The notes beneath the pieces were generated by a model. It did not search any database. It saw only the letters and a program-made list of their open reading frames with translations, and had not been told where the DNA came from. The translations under genes and the position numbers were made by a program. Below, piece after piece: positions 31,944 through 41,340 of a stretch of 64,000 nt of DNA (its first letter is position 1; the number at the start of each line of letters is the position of its first letter). The DNA comes from Gilvimarinus xylanilyticus (GTDB taxonomy: Bacteria > Pseudomonadota > Gammaproteobacteria > Pseudomonadales > Cellvibrionaceae), in NCBI RefSeq assembly GCF_024195295.1, contig NZ_JAMFTH010000001.1:620001-684000 (forward strand). Reading direction: 5' to 3'.

Positions 31944-32462
31944 ATGGCTATTGTCATGGGGGTGGACCCCGGCTCGCGCAAAACCGGCTTTGGTTTGGTG
32001 AATGTGGTGGGAAGTCGCACTGAGTATGTCACCAGTGGGGTTATTCGCATTCCCGATATCGCCTTTCCCGAACGGTTAAAGCTTATTTTTGACAGTGTGA
32101 CCCAGCTGATTGAGCAGCACTGCCCTCAGGAGTTTGCCATTGAACAGGTGTTTATGGCCAAGAGCGCGGGTTCGGCGCTGAAGCTTGGGCAGGCGAGGGG
32201 GGCGGCAATTGTCGCTGCTGTTAATCAGAATCTGCCCGTAGCCGAGTACGAGGCCCGCAAGGTCAAGCAGGCCATTACCGGTACCGGCGCAGCGGATAAA
32301 CTACAGGTGCAACATATGGTGAAGAACCTGTTAAAGCTTCCCGCCTGCCCGCAAGAGGATGCCGCCGATGCGCTTGCCATCGCCCTGTGTCATGTAAACT
32401 CGCAACAACATTTGTTAAAACTGGCCCGCGCACGCAGCTTTCGCCGCGGTCGTATGGTATAA
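31944..32462 (+). CDS. ruvC: Holliday junction endonuclease RuvC
   Basis: Resolvase of 172 residues that cleaves Holliday junctions in the RuvAB complex. The acidic catalytic residues are visible as [12 protein letters not shown] (first Asp), [23 protein letters not shown] (Glu) and [14 protein letters not shown] (the final Asp pair). It is the first gene of ruvCAB, 61 bp after yebC. Confidence 0.97.
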   Translation: MAIVMGVDPGSRKTGFGLVNVVGSRTEYVTSGVIRIPDIAFPERLKLIFDSVTQLIEQHCPQEFAIEQVFMAKSAGSALKLGQARGAAIVAAVNQNLPVAEYEARKVKQAITGTGAADKLQVQHMVKNLLKLPACPQEDAADALAIALCHVNSQQHLLKLARARSFRRGRMV

Positions 32463-32494
32463 AGGCCTTTGTTTTTAAACAGAATTAATAAGTC

Positions 32495-33100
32495 ATGATT
32501 GGACGATTGCACGGCACATTGCTGGAAAAACAAGCCCCGTTTCTGCTTCTCGATGTGGGTGGTGTGGGGTACGAGGTGCAGGCGCCCATGACGACCTTTT
32601 ACCACCTTCCTGAGCTCAATCAAACCGCGACTCTCTACACGCACTTGGCCGTCAGCGAAACGGCGCAGCAGTTGTTCGGTTTTGCCAAACGTTCTGACCG
32701 CGATTTATTTCGCACCTTAATTAAGGTAAACGGCGTCGGACCCAAAATGGCTGTGGCTATTCTTTCGGGCATGGATGCGGACGATGTTGCCCGCTGCGTG
32801 CACGATGATAATGTCAGCGCTTTGGTCAAGGTGCCCGGAGTGGGCAAGAAGACCGCCGAGCGCCTGGTGATTGAGCTGCGCGATAAAATTTCCCCTTCAG
32901 GTGGTCGCGCCGATCTGCTTAATCCTGCCGCCGCCGCGCTCACCCCGAGCGACGCCGGTGAAGAGGCCGAGAGCGCGCTGATCGCGCTGGGCTATAAGCC
33001 CGCCGAAGCGACCCGTATGGTTGCCGCCCAGAGCAAGGCCAACCCCGCTGCCAGTGCCCAGGAATTAATTCGGTTAGCACTGCGGAAAATAGCGGGATAG
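32495..33100 (+). CDS. ruvA: Holliday junction DNA-binding protein RuvA
   Basis: Tetrameric junction-recognition subunit of 201 residues: an N-terminal OB fold ([28 protein letters not shown]), two helix-hairpin-helix motifs ([16 protein letters not shown] and [19 protein letters not shown]), an acidic linker, and the C-terminal RuvB-binding domain ([16 protein letters not shown]). It sits between ruvC and ruvB, 4 bp before ruvB. Confidence 0.97.
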   Translation: MIGRLHGTLLEKQAPFLLLDVGGVGYEVQAPMTTFYHLPELNQTATLYTHLAVSETAQQLFGFAKRSDRDLFRTLIKVNGVGPKMAVAILSGMDADDVARCVHDDNVSALVKVPGVGKKTAERLVIELRDKISPSGGRADLLNPAAAALTPSDAGEEAESALIALGYKPAEATRMVAAQSKANPAASAQELIRLALRKIAG

Positions 33101-33104
33101 CGTT

Positions 33105-34127
33105 ATGATTGAAACCGACCGCTTAATCGCCCCCGATAGTAAAGGCCCCGAAGAGCAGCTGGACCGCGCGATTCGCCCCAAAACCCTGGCCGAGTATGTG
33201 GGCCAGCCGGTGGTGCGCGAGCAGATGGAAATCTTCATTCAGGCCGCGCGCGCGCGCGATGAATCCCTGGATCACACGCTCGTGTTTGGTCCGCCTGGCC
33301 TTGGCAAAACCACACTCGCCAATATTATTGCCCAGGAAATGGGGGTGGCGTTAAAAAGTACCTCGGGGCCGGTGCTGGAAAAAGCCGGTGATCTCGCGGC
33401 GTTAATGACCAACCTTGAGCCAGGCGATGTGCTGTTTATCGATGAAATTCATCGCTTAAGCCCCGTAGTAGAAGAGATCTTGTATCCGGCGATGGAAGAT
33501 TTCCAGCTGGATATTGTGATTGGCGAAGGCCCTGCGGCGCGCTCAATCAAACTGGATTTGCCGCCATTTACCCTGGTGGGCGCGACCACCCGGGCGGGCT
33601 TGTTAACCTCACCTTTACGTGATCGTTTCGGCATTGTGCAGCGGTTGGAGTTTTACAATATCGCCGATCTCACCCACATTGTCAGCCGTTCGGCTGACCT
33701 TTTAGGGGTGCCCATGGATGAGGCTGGCGCGGCCGAGGTGGCCAAGCGCTCGCGTGGCACCCCGCGCATTGCCAACCGCTTGCTGCGCCGGGTGCGTGAT
33801 TATGCGCAAATTAAAGCCGATGGTCAGGTGAGTGAAACCGTTGCCGATCAAGCGCTCAACATGCTGAACGTGGATGTGCGCGGCTTTGATCATATGGATC
33901 GGCGCCTGCTGGTGGCGATGATGGATAATTTTACCGGCGGCCCGGTGGGGGTGGATTCTCTGGCGGCGGCCATTGGCGAAGAGCGCGGCACTATCGAAGA
34001 TGTGATTGAACCCTATTTGATTCAACAGGGTTTTATTGCCCGCACCCCGCGTGGGCGCGTGCTGACGGCCCAGGCTTACCAGCACTTCGGCGCCCCGGTG
34101 CCCGATCGCTTTAAGGATGGCTTGTGA
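33105..34127 (+). CDS. ruvB: Holliday junction branch-migration ATPase RuvB
   Basis: AAA+ hexameric motor of 340 residues that drives branch migration. Walker A is [15 protein letters not shown], Walker B is [10 protein letters not shown], sensor 1 follows [11 protein letters not shown], and the arginine-bearing [18 protein letters not shown] belongs to the sensor 2 region. The C-terminal winged helix contains [11 protein letters not shown]. Its stop overlaps the ybgC start as GTGA, joining ruvCAB to the tol-pal cluster. Confidence 0.98.
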   Translation: MIETDRLIAPDSKGPEEQLDRAIRPKTLAEYVGQPVVREQMEIFIQAARARDESLDHTLVFGPPGLGKTTLANIIAQEMGVALKSTSGPVLEKAGDLAALMTNLEPGDVLFIDEIHRLSPVVEEILYPAMEDFQLDIVIGEGPAARSIKLDLPPFTLVGATTRAGLLTSPLRDRFGIVQRLEFYNIADLTHIVSRSADLLGVPMDEAGAAEVAKRSRGTPRIANRLLRRVRDYAQIKADGQVSETVADQALNMLNVDVRGFDHMDRRLLVAMMDNFTGGPVGVDSLAAAIGEERGTIEDVIEPYLIQQGFIARTPRGRVLTAQAYQHFGAPVPDRFKDGL

Positions 34128-34546
34128 GCGAAGCGTTATTTTCCCTTCCAGTGCGGGTTTACATTGAAGACACCGATGCCGGCGGTATTGTCTACTACGT
34201 CAACTACCTCAAGTTTATGGAGCGTTCGCGCACAGAATTTTTGCGCCAATACGGTTATGATAAGCCCGCGATTTTAGATGATGGCAAATTACTGGTGGTG
34301 CACCGGGCCGAAGTGGATTACAAACGCTCGGCGAAATTGGATGATCTGCTTGAGGTGACCTGCGAGCTGGACACTCTGGCGCGCACCAATGTGATTTTCC
34401 GTCAGCGCATATTTCGCGGGAACGAATTGCTGTGCACGGGTCTAATTCGCATTGCCTGTGTGCTACCCGAGACCATGAAACCCTGTGCCATGCCCAGCGC
34501 GATGCGCGACAAGCTGGCCCAGACTATTGATACGGACAAGAGTTAA
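34124..34546 (+). CDS. ybgC: YbgC-type acyl-CoA thioesterase of the Tol-Pal cluster
   Basis: Hotdog-fold thioesterase of 140 residues. The active-site loop [26 protein letters not shown] carries the catalytic aspartate. The GTG start overlaps the ruvB stop, and tolQ follows 6 bp later. YbgC is the standard first gene of tol-pal and is linked to phospholipid metabolism at the envelope. Confidence 0.95.
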   Translation: MSEALFSLPVRVYIEDTDAGGIVYYVNYLKFMERSRTEFLRQYGYDKPAILDDGKLLVVHRAEVDYKRSAKLDDLLEVTCELDTLARTNVIFRQRIFRGNELLCTGLIRIACVLPETMKPCAMPSAMRDKLAQTIDTDKS

Positions 34547-34552
34547 GTCTTT

Positions 34553-35254
34553 ATGCCTAACGAACATTCGCTTTCCATTTGGGGGTTAATTGCCAATGCC
34601 AGCCTGCTGGTGCAACTGGTGATGGCGTTGCTATTTCTGGCCTCGGTGGTCTCCTGGGTTATGATTATTCAGCGCGGTATGTACCAGCGCAAAGCCCGGG
34701 CAAAATATTTATCGTTCGAAAAGCAGTTTTGGTCCGGCATTGATTTGAATCAGCTGTATCGTCAAAGCAATGGCAAAACCGGTAAAGATGCCGTCGATGG
34801 GGTAGAGAATATTTTTCGTGCCGGCTTTAAAGAGTTTATGCGTCTGCGTTCGCAAAGCAGTGCCGACTCGGACGCCGTTATGGAAGGCTGCCAGCGTGCC
34901 ATGCGGGTGGCCCTGGCGCGCGAGGAAGAAAAGCTGGAACAGCATCTGCCATTTTTGGCGAGTGTGGCCTCGGTTAGCCCCTACATTGGCTTGTTCGGTA
35001 CCGTATGGGGGATCATGAACTCCTTCCGGGGGCTGGCGAATGTGCATCAGGCGACCCTGGCTACCGTGGCGCCGGGTATTTCCGAGGCCCTGGTGGCGAC
35101 TGCCATGGGGTTGTTCGCCGCGATTCCCGCGGTGCTGGCTTATAACCGCTTTTCCGCCCGCGCTGAGGTCATGGAAAACCAGTACCAGACCTTTGCCGAA
35201 GAATTCTCCGCGATCCTGCATCGCCAGGTACACAGCAAACAAGTGTCCTCGTAA
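34553..35254 (+). CDS. tolQ: Tol-Pal system proton channel subunit TolQ
   Basis: Inner-membrane protein of 233 residues from the MotA/TolQ/ExbB family. Three transmembrane segments: LLVQLVMALLFLASVVSWVMII near the N-terminus, then ASVASVSPYIGLFGTVWGIMNSF, and ATVAPGISEALVATAMGLFAAIPAVLAYNRF. With TolR it forms the proton-driven motor that energises TolA during outer-membrane constriction. Confidence 0.97.
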   Translation: MPNEHSLSIWGLIANASLLVQLVMALLFLASVVSWVMIIQRGMYQRKARAKYLSFEKQFWSGIDLNQLYRQSNGKTGKDAVDGVENIFRAGFKEFMRLRSQSSADSDAVMEGCQRAMRVALAREEEKLEQHLPFLASVASVSPYIGLFGTVWGIMNSFRGLANVHQATLATVAPGISEALVATAMGLFAAIPAVLAYNRFSARAEVMENQYQTFAEEFSAILHRQVHSKQVSS

Positions 35255-35278
35255 ATTTCGCGACCGGAGACCGCTTTT

Positions 35279-35707
35279 ATGTCAGCCTTTGGCCCCCGAC
35301 AAAAGAAAAAGCCCATGGCAGAGATCAACGTCGTGCCCTATATCGACGTGATGTTAGTGCTGCTGGTGGTGTTTATGGTAACTGCGCCCATGCTGATGCA
35401 GGGCGTGCAGGTGGACTTGCCCGAAGCGCCTTCGGCGCCTATCGATAACCAGGATGACGAGCCTTTAATCGTTTCAGTGGATAAGTCTGGCCAATACTAC
35501 ATTGAGCTGGGCGGCGAGCCCAAACAGGCCAAGCCGCTGCCGCAAATTGCCGAGATGGTGGGCAAGGTGCTGGGTGAAAAGCCCACTACCCCGGTCTTGG
35601 TTTGGGGGGATAGCGATGTCAATTACGGCGTAGTGGTGGGGCTGATGACCCGGCTGCAAAACGCCGGTGCGCCCTCGGTTGGTCTGGTGACCGACCCGCC
35701 GGAATAA
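35279..35707 (+). CDS. tolR: Tol-Pal system motor subunit TolR
   Basis: ExbD/TolR family protein of 142 residues with one N-terminal transmembrane helix containing the proton-path aspartate (INVVPYIDVMLVLLVVFMV) and a periplasmic domain. The gene lies 24 bp after tolQ and 14 bp before tolA. Confidence 0.96.
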   Translation: MSAFGPRQKKKPMAEINVVPYIDVMLVLLVVFMVTAPMLMQGVQVDLPEAPSAPIDNQDDEPLIVSVDKSGQYYIELGGEPKQAKPLPQIAEMVGKVLGEKPTTPVLVWGDSDVNYGVVVGLMTRLQNAGAPSVGLVTDPPE

Positions 35708-35721
35708 GTGAAGCATCGTCT

Positions 35722-36534
35722 ATGAAGTGGCGCAGTAGTTATACGCTTCCCACCGCTGTCAGTGTCAGTATGCATCTGGCACTGCTGTTGGTGATTACCG
35801 TTGGCTGGGAATCCACCGCAACCGTCGAGCCGCGGGTGTTCAAACCCAAGTTTGTCGAGGCCAAGTTGGTAGAGCTGAAAGCGCAAACCAAGGAAGAGAC
35901 CGCACCGGCACAAAACAAAGTGATTGACCTGACTAAAAAGCGCGAGTTGGAACGTCAGCAGGCCGAGGCCGAGCGCAAAGCCCGCGAGCAGGCGGCACGC
36001 AAGCGCAAACAAGAGCAAGAGCGCAAGGCCAAAGCCGAGGCCGAGCGCAAACGCAAGCAAAAGGAAGAGGCCGAGCGCAAGCGCCAGCAGGAGCTGGAAG
36101 CCAAGCGCCGCGCCGAGGAAGCGGCCAAACAAAAAGCCGAGCAAGAGCGCCGCGAGCGCCTGGAGCGTCAGCGCCTGGAAGAGGAAAAGCGCAAAGCCGA
36201 AGAGGCGGCGCGCCAGCAGGCCGAAGTGGCTGCTGCGCAAACCCAAAGTTACGTCAATATGATCGCCGCCCGGGTGGAGCAAAACTGGAGTCGTCCGCCC
36301 TCGGCGCGCCGTGGCATGACCGCCACGCTCTTGATACAGTTAGTGCCCACCGGTCAGGTGGTGAACGTCACGGTCATAAAAAGCAGTGGCAATGCCGCCT
36401 TTGATCGCTCCGCCGAACAGGCCGTGCGGCGGGTGGATCGATTTGCCGAGTTGCAAAACATGCCGCCGAAACTGTTTGAGCAGAACTTTCGGCAGCTAAA
36501 GCTGGAATTTAAGCCCGAGGATTTACGCTTGTGA
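35722..36534 (+). CDS. tolA: Tol-Pal system envelope-spanning protein TolA
   Basis: The 270 residues comprise an N-terminal inner-membrane anchor ([17 protein letters not shown], about 13-29), a long Ala/Glu/Lys/Arg helical region (about 70-175) that crosses the periplasm, and a C-terminal TonB-like domain (about 176-270) with [22 protein letters not shown]. Overlaps tolB by 4 bp (GTGA). Confidence 0.95.
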   Translation: MKWRSSYTLPTAVSVSMHLALLLVITVGWESTATVEPRVFKPKFVEAKLVELKAQTKEETAPAQNKVIDLTKKRELERQQAEAERKAREQAARKRKQEQERKAKAEAERKRKQKEEAERKRQQELEAKRRAEEAAKQKAEQERRERLERQRLEEEKRKAEEAARQQAEVAAAQTQSYVNMIAARVEQNWSRPPSARRGMTATLLIQLVPTGQVVNVTVIKSSGNAAFDRSAEQAVRRVDRFAELQNMPPKLFEQNFRQLKLEFKPEDLRL

Positions 36535-37817
36535 GAATTGTTGTCGCTTTATTAATGTTATCTCTGGCGTGGAGTGCCCACGCGCAGCTGACCATTGAGA
36601 TCACTCAGGGGGTGGACAACCCTACCCGAATTGCGGTGGTGCCCACGGGGTGGAGCGGGTCAGCGCCTCTGCCGGAAGATCTGTCGTCTATTATTTCGGC
36701 CAACTTAGAGCGCAGCGGGCAGTTTGACTCGGTTCCGCGCAGCAGCATGCTGTCTTTTCCCGCCACCGAAGCGGATGTCTTCTACCGCGACTGGCGGGTA
36801 ATGGGCACAGAGTTTTTGCTGGTCAGCAATGTGGAAAAGCGGGGCGAGCGTTATTACGCCACTTACAGTTTGTTTGATGTCCTGGGGCAGCGCAAAGTAA
36901 TCAGCCAGGCTAAGGTCGATGGCAGCGAAGCGCAGCTGCGTGATCTGGCGCATCATATTTCCGATAAGGTGTACGAAAAAATCACCGGTATTCGCGGCGC
37001 TTTCTCTACGCAAATCATGTATGTAGAAGCCTTTCAGCGCGCCACCAGTGATGACAAGTTCCGCTTGATGCTGGCCGATGCCGACGGTGCCCGGCCGCGT
37101 CTGTTGCTGGAGTCGGAAGAACCACTGCTTTCACCAGCTTGGTCTCCCGATGGGCGTCAGGTGGCCTATGTGTCGTTTGAGACCGATCGCCCGGCCATCT
37201 TTTTGCAGGATTTGGCCACGGGGCAGCGTGAACAGTTAACCAATTTTACCGGTTTGAATGGCGCGCCGGCGTTCTCGCCCGACGGCGATAAGCTGGCTAT
37301 GGTGCTATCGAAAGACGGCAATCCCGAGATTTATACCCTGGATTTGCGCTCGCGCCAATTCACCCGTATTACCAATCACTACGCCATTGATACCGAGCCC
37401 AGCTGGACGGCCGACGGTGAAGCGGTGGTATTTACTTCAAATCGTGGCGGTAAGCCACAAATTTATCAGGTGACTCTTGCCAGCGGGCGGGTAGAGCGCT
37501 TAACCTTCGAGGGTGAGTATAACGCTCGCGGGCGAGTGTCCCTGGATGGCAAAACCCTGGTGATGGTTCATCAGCGTAATGGTGTGTTCCACATTGCGGC
37601 GCAGGACCTTACCAATGGTACTTTGCGAATCCTGACAGAGACAAACCTGGACGAATCGCCTACTATAGCGCCTAATGGTGCTATGTTGCTATATGCGACA
37701 CGCTCTGGGGGAAAAGGTATACTGGCCGCTGTGTCACTGGATGCGGGAACCAAATATCGTTTGCCATCCAAGCAGGGTGATGTTCGGGAACCTGCTTGGT
37801 CGCCATTTTTTCAATAA
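36531..37817 (+). CDS. tolB: Tol-Pal system periplasmic beta-propeller TolB
   Basis: Periplasmic protein of 428 residues with a signal peptide ([17 protein letters not shown]), an N-terminal alpha/beta domain, and a C-terminal six-bladed propeller with repeated [15 protein letters not shown]-like blades ([29 protein letters not shown]). It binds Pal and TolA. The GTG start overlaps the tolA stop. Confidence 0.97.
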   Translation: MRIVVALLMLSLAWSAHAQLTIEITQGVDNPTRIAVVPTGWSGSAPLPEDLSSIISANLERSGQFDSVPRSSMLSFPATEADVFYRDWRVMGTEFLLVSNVEKRGERYYATYSLFDVLGQRKVISQAKVDGSEAQLRDLAHHISDKVYEKITGIRGAFSTQIMYVEAFQRATSDDKFRLMLADADGARPRLLLESEEPLLSPAWSPDGRQVAYVSFETDRPAIFLQDLATGQREQLTNFTGLNGAPAFSPDGDKLAMVLSKDGNPEIYTLDLRSRQFTRITNHYAIDTEPSWTADGEAVVFTSNRGGKPQIYQVTLASGRVERLTFEGEYNARGRVSLDGKTLVMVHQRNGVFHIAAQDLTNGTLRILTETNLDESPTIAPNGAMLLYATRSGGKGILAAVSLDAGTKYRLPSKQGDVREPAWSPFFQ

Positions 37818-37861
37818 AATTGCAGTGAGCTCAAAATATCAACAATTGATCGGAGTTAAAC

Positions 37862-38374
37862 ATGATTACTAAAGCAATGAAACAAGGCCTGAGTTTTGCG
37901 TTTGTTATGGCGTTCCTGGTGGGCTGTTCCAGCACAGACACAAAAACCGATGGCGCCGACGCCGGTACCAGCGCGAACGGCGGTGTGACCACAGGCACAG
38001 CTGATGGTGGCTCACTGGGCTCCAGTGACGGCTCGCAAGACGCTATGAGCGATCTGGAAACTGTGATCTACTTCGATTTTGATCAGGCCGTACTTCAGCC
38101 TGAAGCACGCACGCTGCTGCAAGCGCACGCCGAGCAGCTGATCGGCACCAACACTCAGGTACGCCTGGAAGGTCATGCCGACGAGCGCGGTTCGCGCGAA
38201 TACAATATGGCGCTGGGTGAGCGTCGCGCCAACGCGGTACGCGACTTTTTGGTTCTGCAAGGCGTAAACCGCAGCAATCTGGAAGTGATCAGCTACGGTG
38301 AAGAGCGTCCTCTGTCGCTGGGCAGTGGCGAGTCTTCCTGGAGCAAAAACCGTCGCGTAGAACTCGATTACTAA
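37862..38374 (+). CDS. pal: Peptidoglycan-associated lipoprotein Pal
   Basis: Outer-membrane lipoprotein of 170 residues: lipobox FLVGC near residue 20, a Gly/Thr/Ser/Asp-rich linker, and an OmpA-like peptidoglycan-binding domain (about 65-170) with FDFDQAVLQPEA, LEGHADERGSREYNMALGERRA and SYGEERPLS. It tethers the outer membrane to the cell wall and interacts with TolB. Confidence 0.97.
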   Translation: MITKAMKQGLSFAFVMAFLVGCSSTDTKTDGADAGTSANGGVTTGTADGGSLGSSDGSQDAMSDLETVIYFDFDQAVLQPEARTLLQAHAEQLIGTNTQVRLEGHADERGSREYNMALGERRANAVRDFLVLQGVNRSNLEVISYGEERPLSLGSGESSWSKNRRVELDY

Positions 38375-38383
38375 GAGCGTCGA

Positions 38384-39223
38384 ATGAAGAAAAACCTACT
38401 ATCTACGGCCGCTATTGCGGCCGTATTTTCGCTGGGGGCTCAAGCGCAGGTCGAAGTCGTGGATTCTTCCACTCAGGCGCCGCGCGAACGCTCCAATGCC
38501 ACGGGCAATCAAAGCGCTGTTAATCAGCAAGCCGAGCTTTACTACCAGTTGCAAACCCTGCAGCAGGAGGTCATGAACCTGCGTGGTCTGGTGGAAGAGC
38601 AGGCGTTTGAACTCAAACGTTTAAAGCAACAGCGCTTGGATGATTATCTGGATCTGGATCGGCGTATCAGCGCTTTAACCACCGGTACCACCCCCGAAAC
38701 CTCGCCGGCTGCGGCTATCTTCACCCCCTCTGAATCCCTTGGCGCGGGTAGTGTAAGCGCCGCTGAAACGGATGTATCGGATGTCTCCGGCGCTGATTCT
38801 GCGCCCGCAGCGGCCCAGGTTTCGGCAGCGTTACCGGCTGGCGTCGCCGAAGGGGCGTCGGAAGCGGAGATTTACGGCGCCGCCTATGACCTGCTTAAGG
38901 AGCGTCAGATAGACGCTTCAGTGGCGGGGTTCAAGGCGCATTTACAACGCTTCCCTCAGGGTGAATATGCCAGCAATAGTTACTACTGGTTGGGTGAGAT
39001 TTACTTGTTAAAGAGTGATTTGCCCGAGGCCGAGCGCTGGTTCGATAGTTTGCTGGTGGAGTTTCCCGACAGTCGCAAGGTGCCGGACGCGCAGTTTAAA
39101 CTGGGCAAGGTGTACCATTTGCAGGGTAATAACGCCCGCGCTAAAGAGCTTTTGGAAGTTGTTGCAACCAGCAGTGCTGATGCATCGCGCCTGGCTCAGC
39201 AGTATTTGCAGGAAAACTTTTAA
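38384..39223 (+). CDS. cpoB: Cell division coordinator CpoB (YbgF)
   Basis: Periplasmic protein of 279 residues. After the signal peptide (ending GAQAQ) comes a coiled-coil trimerisation segment (about 45-95, LYYQLQTLQQEVMNLRGLVEEQ), a variable Ala/Ser/Thr-rich linker, and C-terminal tetratricopeptide repeats (about 160-279). It coordinates Tol-driven outer-membrane constriction with peptidoglycan synthesis in species where it has been studied. It starts 9 bp after pal and ends the cluster. Confidence 0.94.
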   Translation: MKKNLLSTAAIAAVFSLGAQAQVEVVDSSTQAPRERSNATGNQSAVNQQAELYYQLQTLQQEVMNLRGLVEEQAFELKRLKQQRLDDYLDLDRRISALTTGTTPETSPAAAIFTPSESLGAGSVSAAETDVSDVSGADSAPAAAQVSAALPAGVAEGASEAEIYGAAYDLLKERQIDASVAGFKAHLQRFPQGEYASNSYYWLGEIYLLKSDLPEAERWFDSLLVEFPDSRKVPDAQFKLGKVYHLQGNNARAKELLEVVATSSADASRLAQQYLQENF

Positions 39224-39249
39224 CCGGGGAGGGCCTCCCCGGTTAAATT
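39221..39249 (+). terminator. Terminator after cpoB
   Basis: A 10-bp perfect stem TAACCGGGGA/TCCCCGGTTA, with a 5-nt loop, begins within the stop codon. The following AATTT is only weakly T-rich. Confidence 0.65.
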
Positions 39250-39311
39250 TGTGCTGCTTGCTTAACGGCGAAAGGGAGACTGTATCAGAGGCAAAAACAA
39301 AAAAGACGGGC

Positions 39312-39337
39312 AAAAAAAAGGCCCACCTATGTGGACC
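39312..39337 (-). terminator. Terminator of the Csr-type sRNA
   Basis: On the minus strand a 7-bp stem GGTCCAC/GTGGGCC (one U-G pair) with loop ATAG is followed by eight T residues (39319-39312). Confidence 0.9.
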
Positions 39338-39556
39338 GCGGGTGAACTGTGAATCCCTGTTCGCAATACAGACCTACTCCGTGGTCCATGCGTCCTGCTG
39401 TAATCCTTAACCCCTGTCGTGGTTTGGCATTCCCGGCCGTAAGACTTCCCTATTTGTCCTGTCGCTTCCTTGTTGCTGTTGTTGTATTCCCTGGCCTTCC
39501 TGGCAGACGTCCTGTGAACCTTCCTGGCCCTTAGTCATCCCTGTGACGTCCCTGTA
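39312..39556 (-). ncRNA. CsrB/RsmZ-type CsrA-sequestering small RNA
   Basis: On the minus strand, about 245 nt carry 15 GGA triplets, several in AGGGA, CAGGAC or AGGAAG contexts. Some are presented in small hairpin loops: GTCA-CAGGGA-TGAC (39534-39546) and GCC-AGGAA-GGC. This density is the hallmark of CsrB, RsmY and RsmZ RNAs, which titrate the translational regulator CsrA/RsmA. The 3' end is a clear terminator (39312-39337) with eight U residues. A -10-like GATACT (39567-39562) with TTTGCA 17 bp upstream, and a GacA-like palindrome further up, complete a transcription unit. The exact 5' end is inferred. No protein frame here is convincing. Confidence 0.85.
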
Positions 39557-39561
39557 GATAC

Positions 39562-39590
39562 AGTATCGTCAAATCGTAAGCTTTTGCAAA
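39562..39590 (-). promoter_or_regulatory. Predicted promoter of the Csr-type sRNA
   Basis: On the minus strand TTTGCA and GATACT are separated by 17 bp, with the -10 at 39567-39562. The transcript would begin near 39555, just ahead of the first GGA motif. Confidence 0.5.
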
Positions 39591-39611
39591 GAAGTGAAAT
39601 TCACCTCTTTG

Positions 39612-39629
39612 TGTAGGATATGTCTCACA
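39612..39629. promoter_or_regulatory. GacA/UvrY-type upstream activating site
   Basis: TGTAGG-ATATGT-CTCACA matches the GacA consensus TGTAAG-N6-CTTACA at 10 of 12 fixed positions. It is centred about 65 bp upstream of the inferred sRNA start. GacA-controlled activation is the known regulation of this RNA class. Confidence 0.6.
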
Positions 39630-39660
39630 CTGCCACAATGATATGACGCTTTGATGACCA

Positions 39661-41085
39661 CTATACAATTCGGTAACAGGGGGTGTAGTGACTGCCGGGA
39701 AGCTTCATGCGGCCCTGGTTCTGGAAGGCTGTTAACAAGTCATCCACCGGCTGCATGATGCTCTGCTCACCACTGATCTCAAACAGACCGTTTGCTTCAA
39801 TGGCGCGAATGCCTTCATCTTTAACATTACCCGCGACAATCCCGGAAAACGCGCGCCGCAAATTGGCGGCCAGCTGATGGTTGGGTTGCTCGCGGTTGAG
39901 CTGCAAATTACGCATATTTTCATGAGTAGGAGCAAACGGGCGCTGGAAGTCTCGGGGGATTTTCAATTGCCAGTTAAAATAATAGGCATCGTCGGTTTGT
40001 TTGCGAAATGCGCGCACCGAGGCAATGCCCCCCACCATGGCTTTGGCGACTTTTTCCGGGTCGTCGATAATAATCTGATATTTTTGCTGTGCCTCGGGCC
40101 CTAAGGTCGTACCAATAAACGCATCGATCTGGCGGAAATAGTCCGCTGCCGAGCCGGGCCCCGTAAATACGAGTGGAAAAGGCAGTTCACGATTGTCAGG
40201 GTGCAGTAGAATGCCCAGCAGGTAAAGAATCTCTTCGGCAGTACCCGCACCGCCTGGAAATACGACAATTCCATGCCCGGCGCGCACAAACGCCTCCAGA
40301 CGTTTTTCAATGTCCGGCATAATCGTGAGTTCGTTGACGATAGGGTTGGGCGCTTCGGCGGCAATAATCCCCGGCTCGGTAATGCCGATATAGCGACCCA
40401 CGCCCAGGCGCTGTTTGGCGTGGCCGATAGTTGCACCTTTCATGGGGCCTTTCATGGCGCCGGGGCCGCAACCTGTGCAAATATCCAAACCGCGCAGGCC
40501 CATCTGATAGCCGACTTTTTTGGTGTAATCGTATTCGCCCATACTGATAGAGTGCCCGCCCCAGCAGACCACTACATTGGGATCGACTTTGGGGCGAATC
40601 ACATCGGCGTTGCGCAGCATGTGGAATACTGCATCGGTGGTGGCTTCGGTGCGGTCGTTATCGAGAGAGCGCAGCAGGCGTTCATCGCTGCTGGCAAAGA
40701 CCACATCGCGCAGCACGGCAAACAAGTGTTCTGCTATACCGCGGATCATCTGTCCATCGACGAAAGCACTGGCCGGTGCGCCTTTCACTTCGAGCTTGAT
40801 ACCGCGCTCTTCCTGAATGATTTGAATCGCAAAGTCGGGGTAGCGCTCCAGCAGTTCTTTACCGTCGTCCAGCGAGTTGCCGCAGTTGAGAACCGCCAGG
40901 GCACAGCTGCGAAACAGTTTATAAAGCCCGCTTTGGCTTACATCCAATAACTTCGCCACTTCGGCTTTAGATAATATATTAAGCTGCTCTTGCGGGGAGA
41001 TAATCGCGTCTATCGTGTGGTATGCACCGGATTCGTGGTGGGTGTGCTGATAAGGTAATTGGCTTTGAGGCATAGAGGTAAACAT
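39661..41085 (-). CDS. ppnN: Nucleotide 5'-monophosphate nucleosidase PpnN (LOG family)
   Basis: The 474 residues have the YgdH/PpnN architecture: an N-terminal regulatory domain (DUF4478-like, about 1-150), a central Rossmann LOG domain with the GGAGTAEE signature (VVFPGGAGTAEEILYLLGIL) preceded by CTGCGPGAMKGPMKG, and a C-terminal DUF3412-like region. It hydrolyses purine monophosphates and is controlled by (p)ppGpp in E. coli. A second ATG four codons in (MPQSQLPY, 41073) has comparable support. It lies upstream of the Csr-type sRNA on the same strand and diverges from the urease operon. Confidence 0.93.
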   Translation of the reverse strand: MFTSMPQSQLPYQHTHHESGAYHTIDAIISPQEQLNILSKAEVAKLLDVSQSGLYKLFRSCALAVLNCGNSLDDGKELLERYPDFAIQIIQEERGIKLEVKGAPASAFVDGQMIRGIAEHLFAVLRDVVFASSDERLLRSLDNDRTEATTDAVFHMLRNADVIRPKVDPNVVVCWGGHSISMGEYDYTKKVGYQMGLRGLDICTGCGPGAMKGPMKGATIGHAKQRLGVGRYIGITEPGIIAAEAPNPIVNELTIMPDIEKRLEAFVRAGHGIVVFPGGAGTAEEILYLLGILLHPDNRELPFPLVFTGPGSAADYFRQIDAFIGTTLGPEAQQKYQIIIDDPEKVAKAMVGGIASVRAFRKQTDDAYYFNWQLKIPRDFQRPFAPTHENMRNLQLNREQPNHQLAANLRRAFSGIVAGNVKDEGIRAIEANGLFEISGEQSIMQPVDDLLTAFQNQGRMKLPGSHYTPCYRIV

Positions 41086-41206
41086 CCTGTGGTATAACCT
41101 GAATTTTTAGTGTAACGCATCTTAAGCGCCTTCAGGTTGCAAAATTACCCCCCTTTGATTTGCTGATGCCCAATAATGGGGCGAGTTGTGTGGCTTTTTG
41201 TTTGCC

Positions 41207-41223
41207 TGCACTTTGGTGGTGCA
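41207..41223. promoter_or_regulatory. NtrC binding site upstream of the urease operon
   Basis: TGCACT-TTGGT-GGTGCA matches the NtrC consensus TGCACC-N5-GGTGCA except at one base. It is centred about 94 bp upstream of the start point predicted from the sigma-54 promoter, a typical enhancer distance. Confidence 0.75.
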
Positions 41224-41283
41224 TTATTGCTGCTTGATGGGTTGTCAAAGCGCGCGTTTCGGGGCTTATGGGTAAGTGCTATC

Positions 41284-41299
41284 TGGCATACTTCTTGTT
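41284..41299 (+). promoter_or_regulatory. Predicted sigma-54 promoter of ureDABCEFG
   Basis: TGGCATA-CTTC-TTGTT resembles the sigma-54 consensus TGGCACR-N4-TTGCW; the -24 GG is intact and the -12 GC reads GT. Together with the NtrC site it indicates induction under nitrogen limitation. Confidence 0.6.
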
Positions 41300-41340
41300 G
41301 TTGAATGCCCAATCATGGAACAGGTTGCTGAGAATTTATT

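Noticed and set aside
39349-39534. A 61-codon plus-strand ORF between cpoB and ppnN
   Set aside because: It is the antisense of the GGA-rich small RNA, and its composition follows from the repeated TCC motifs.
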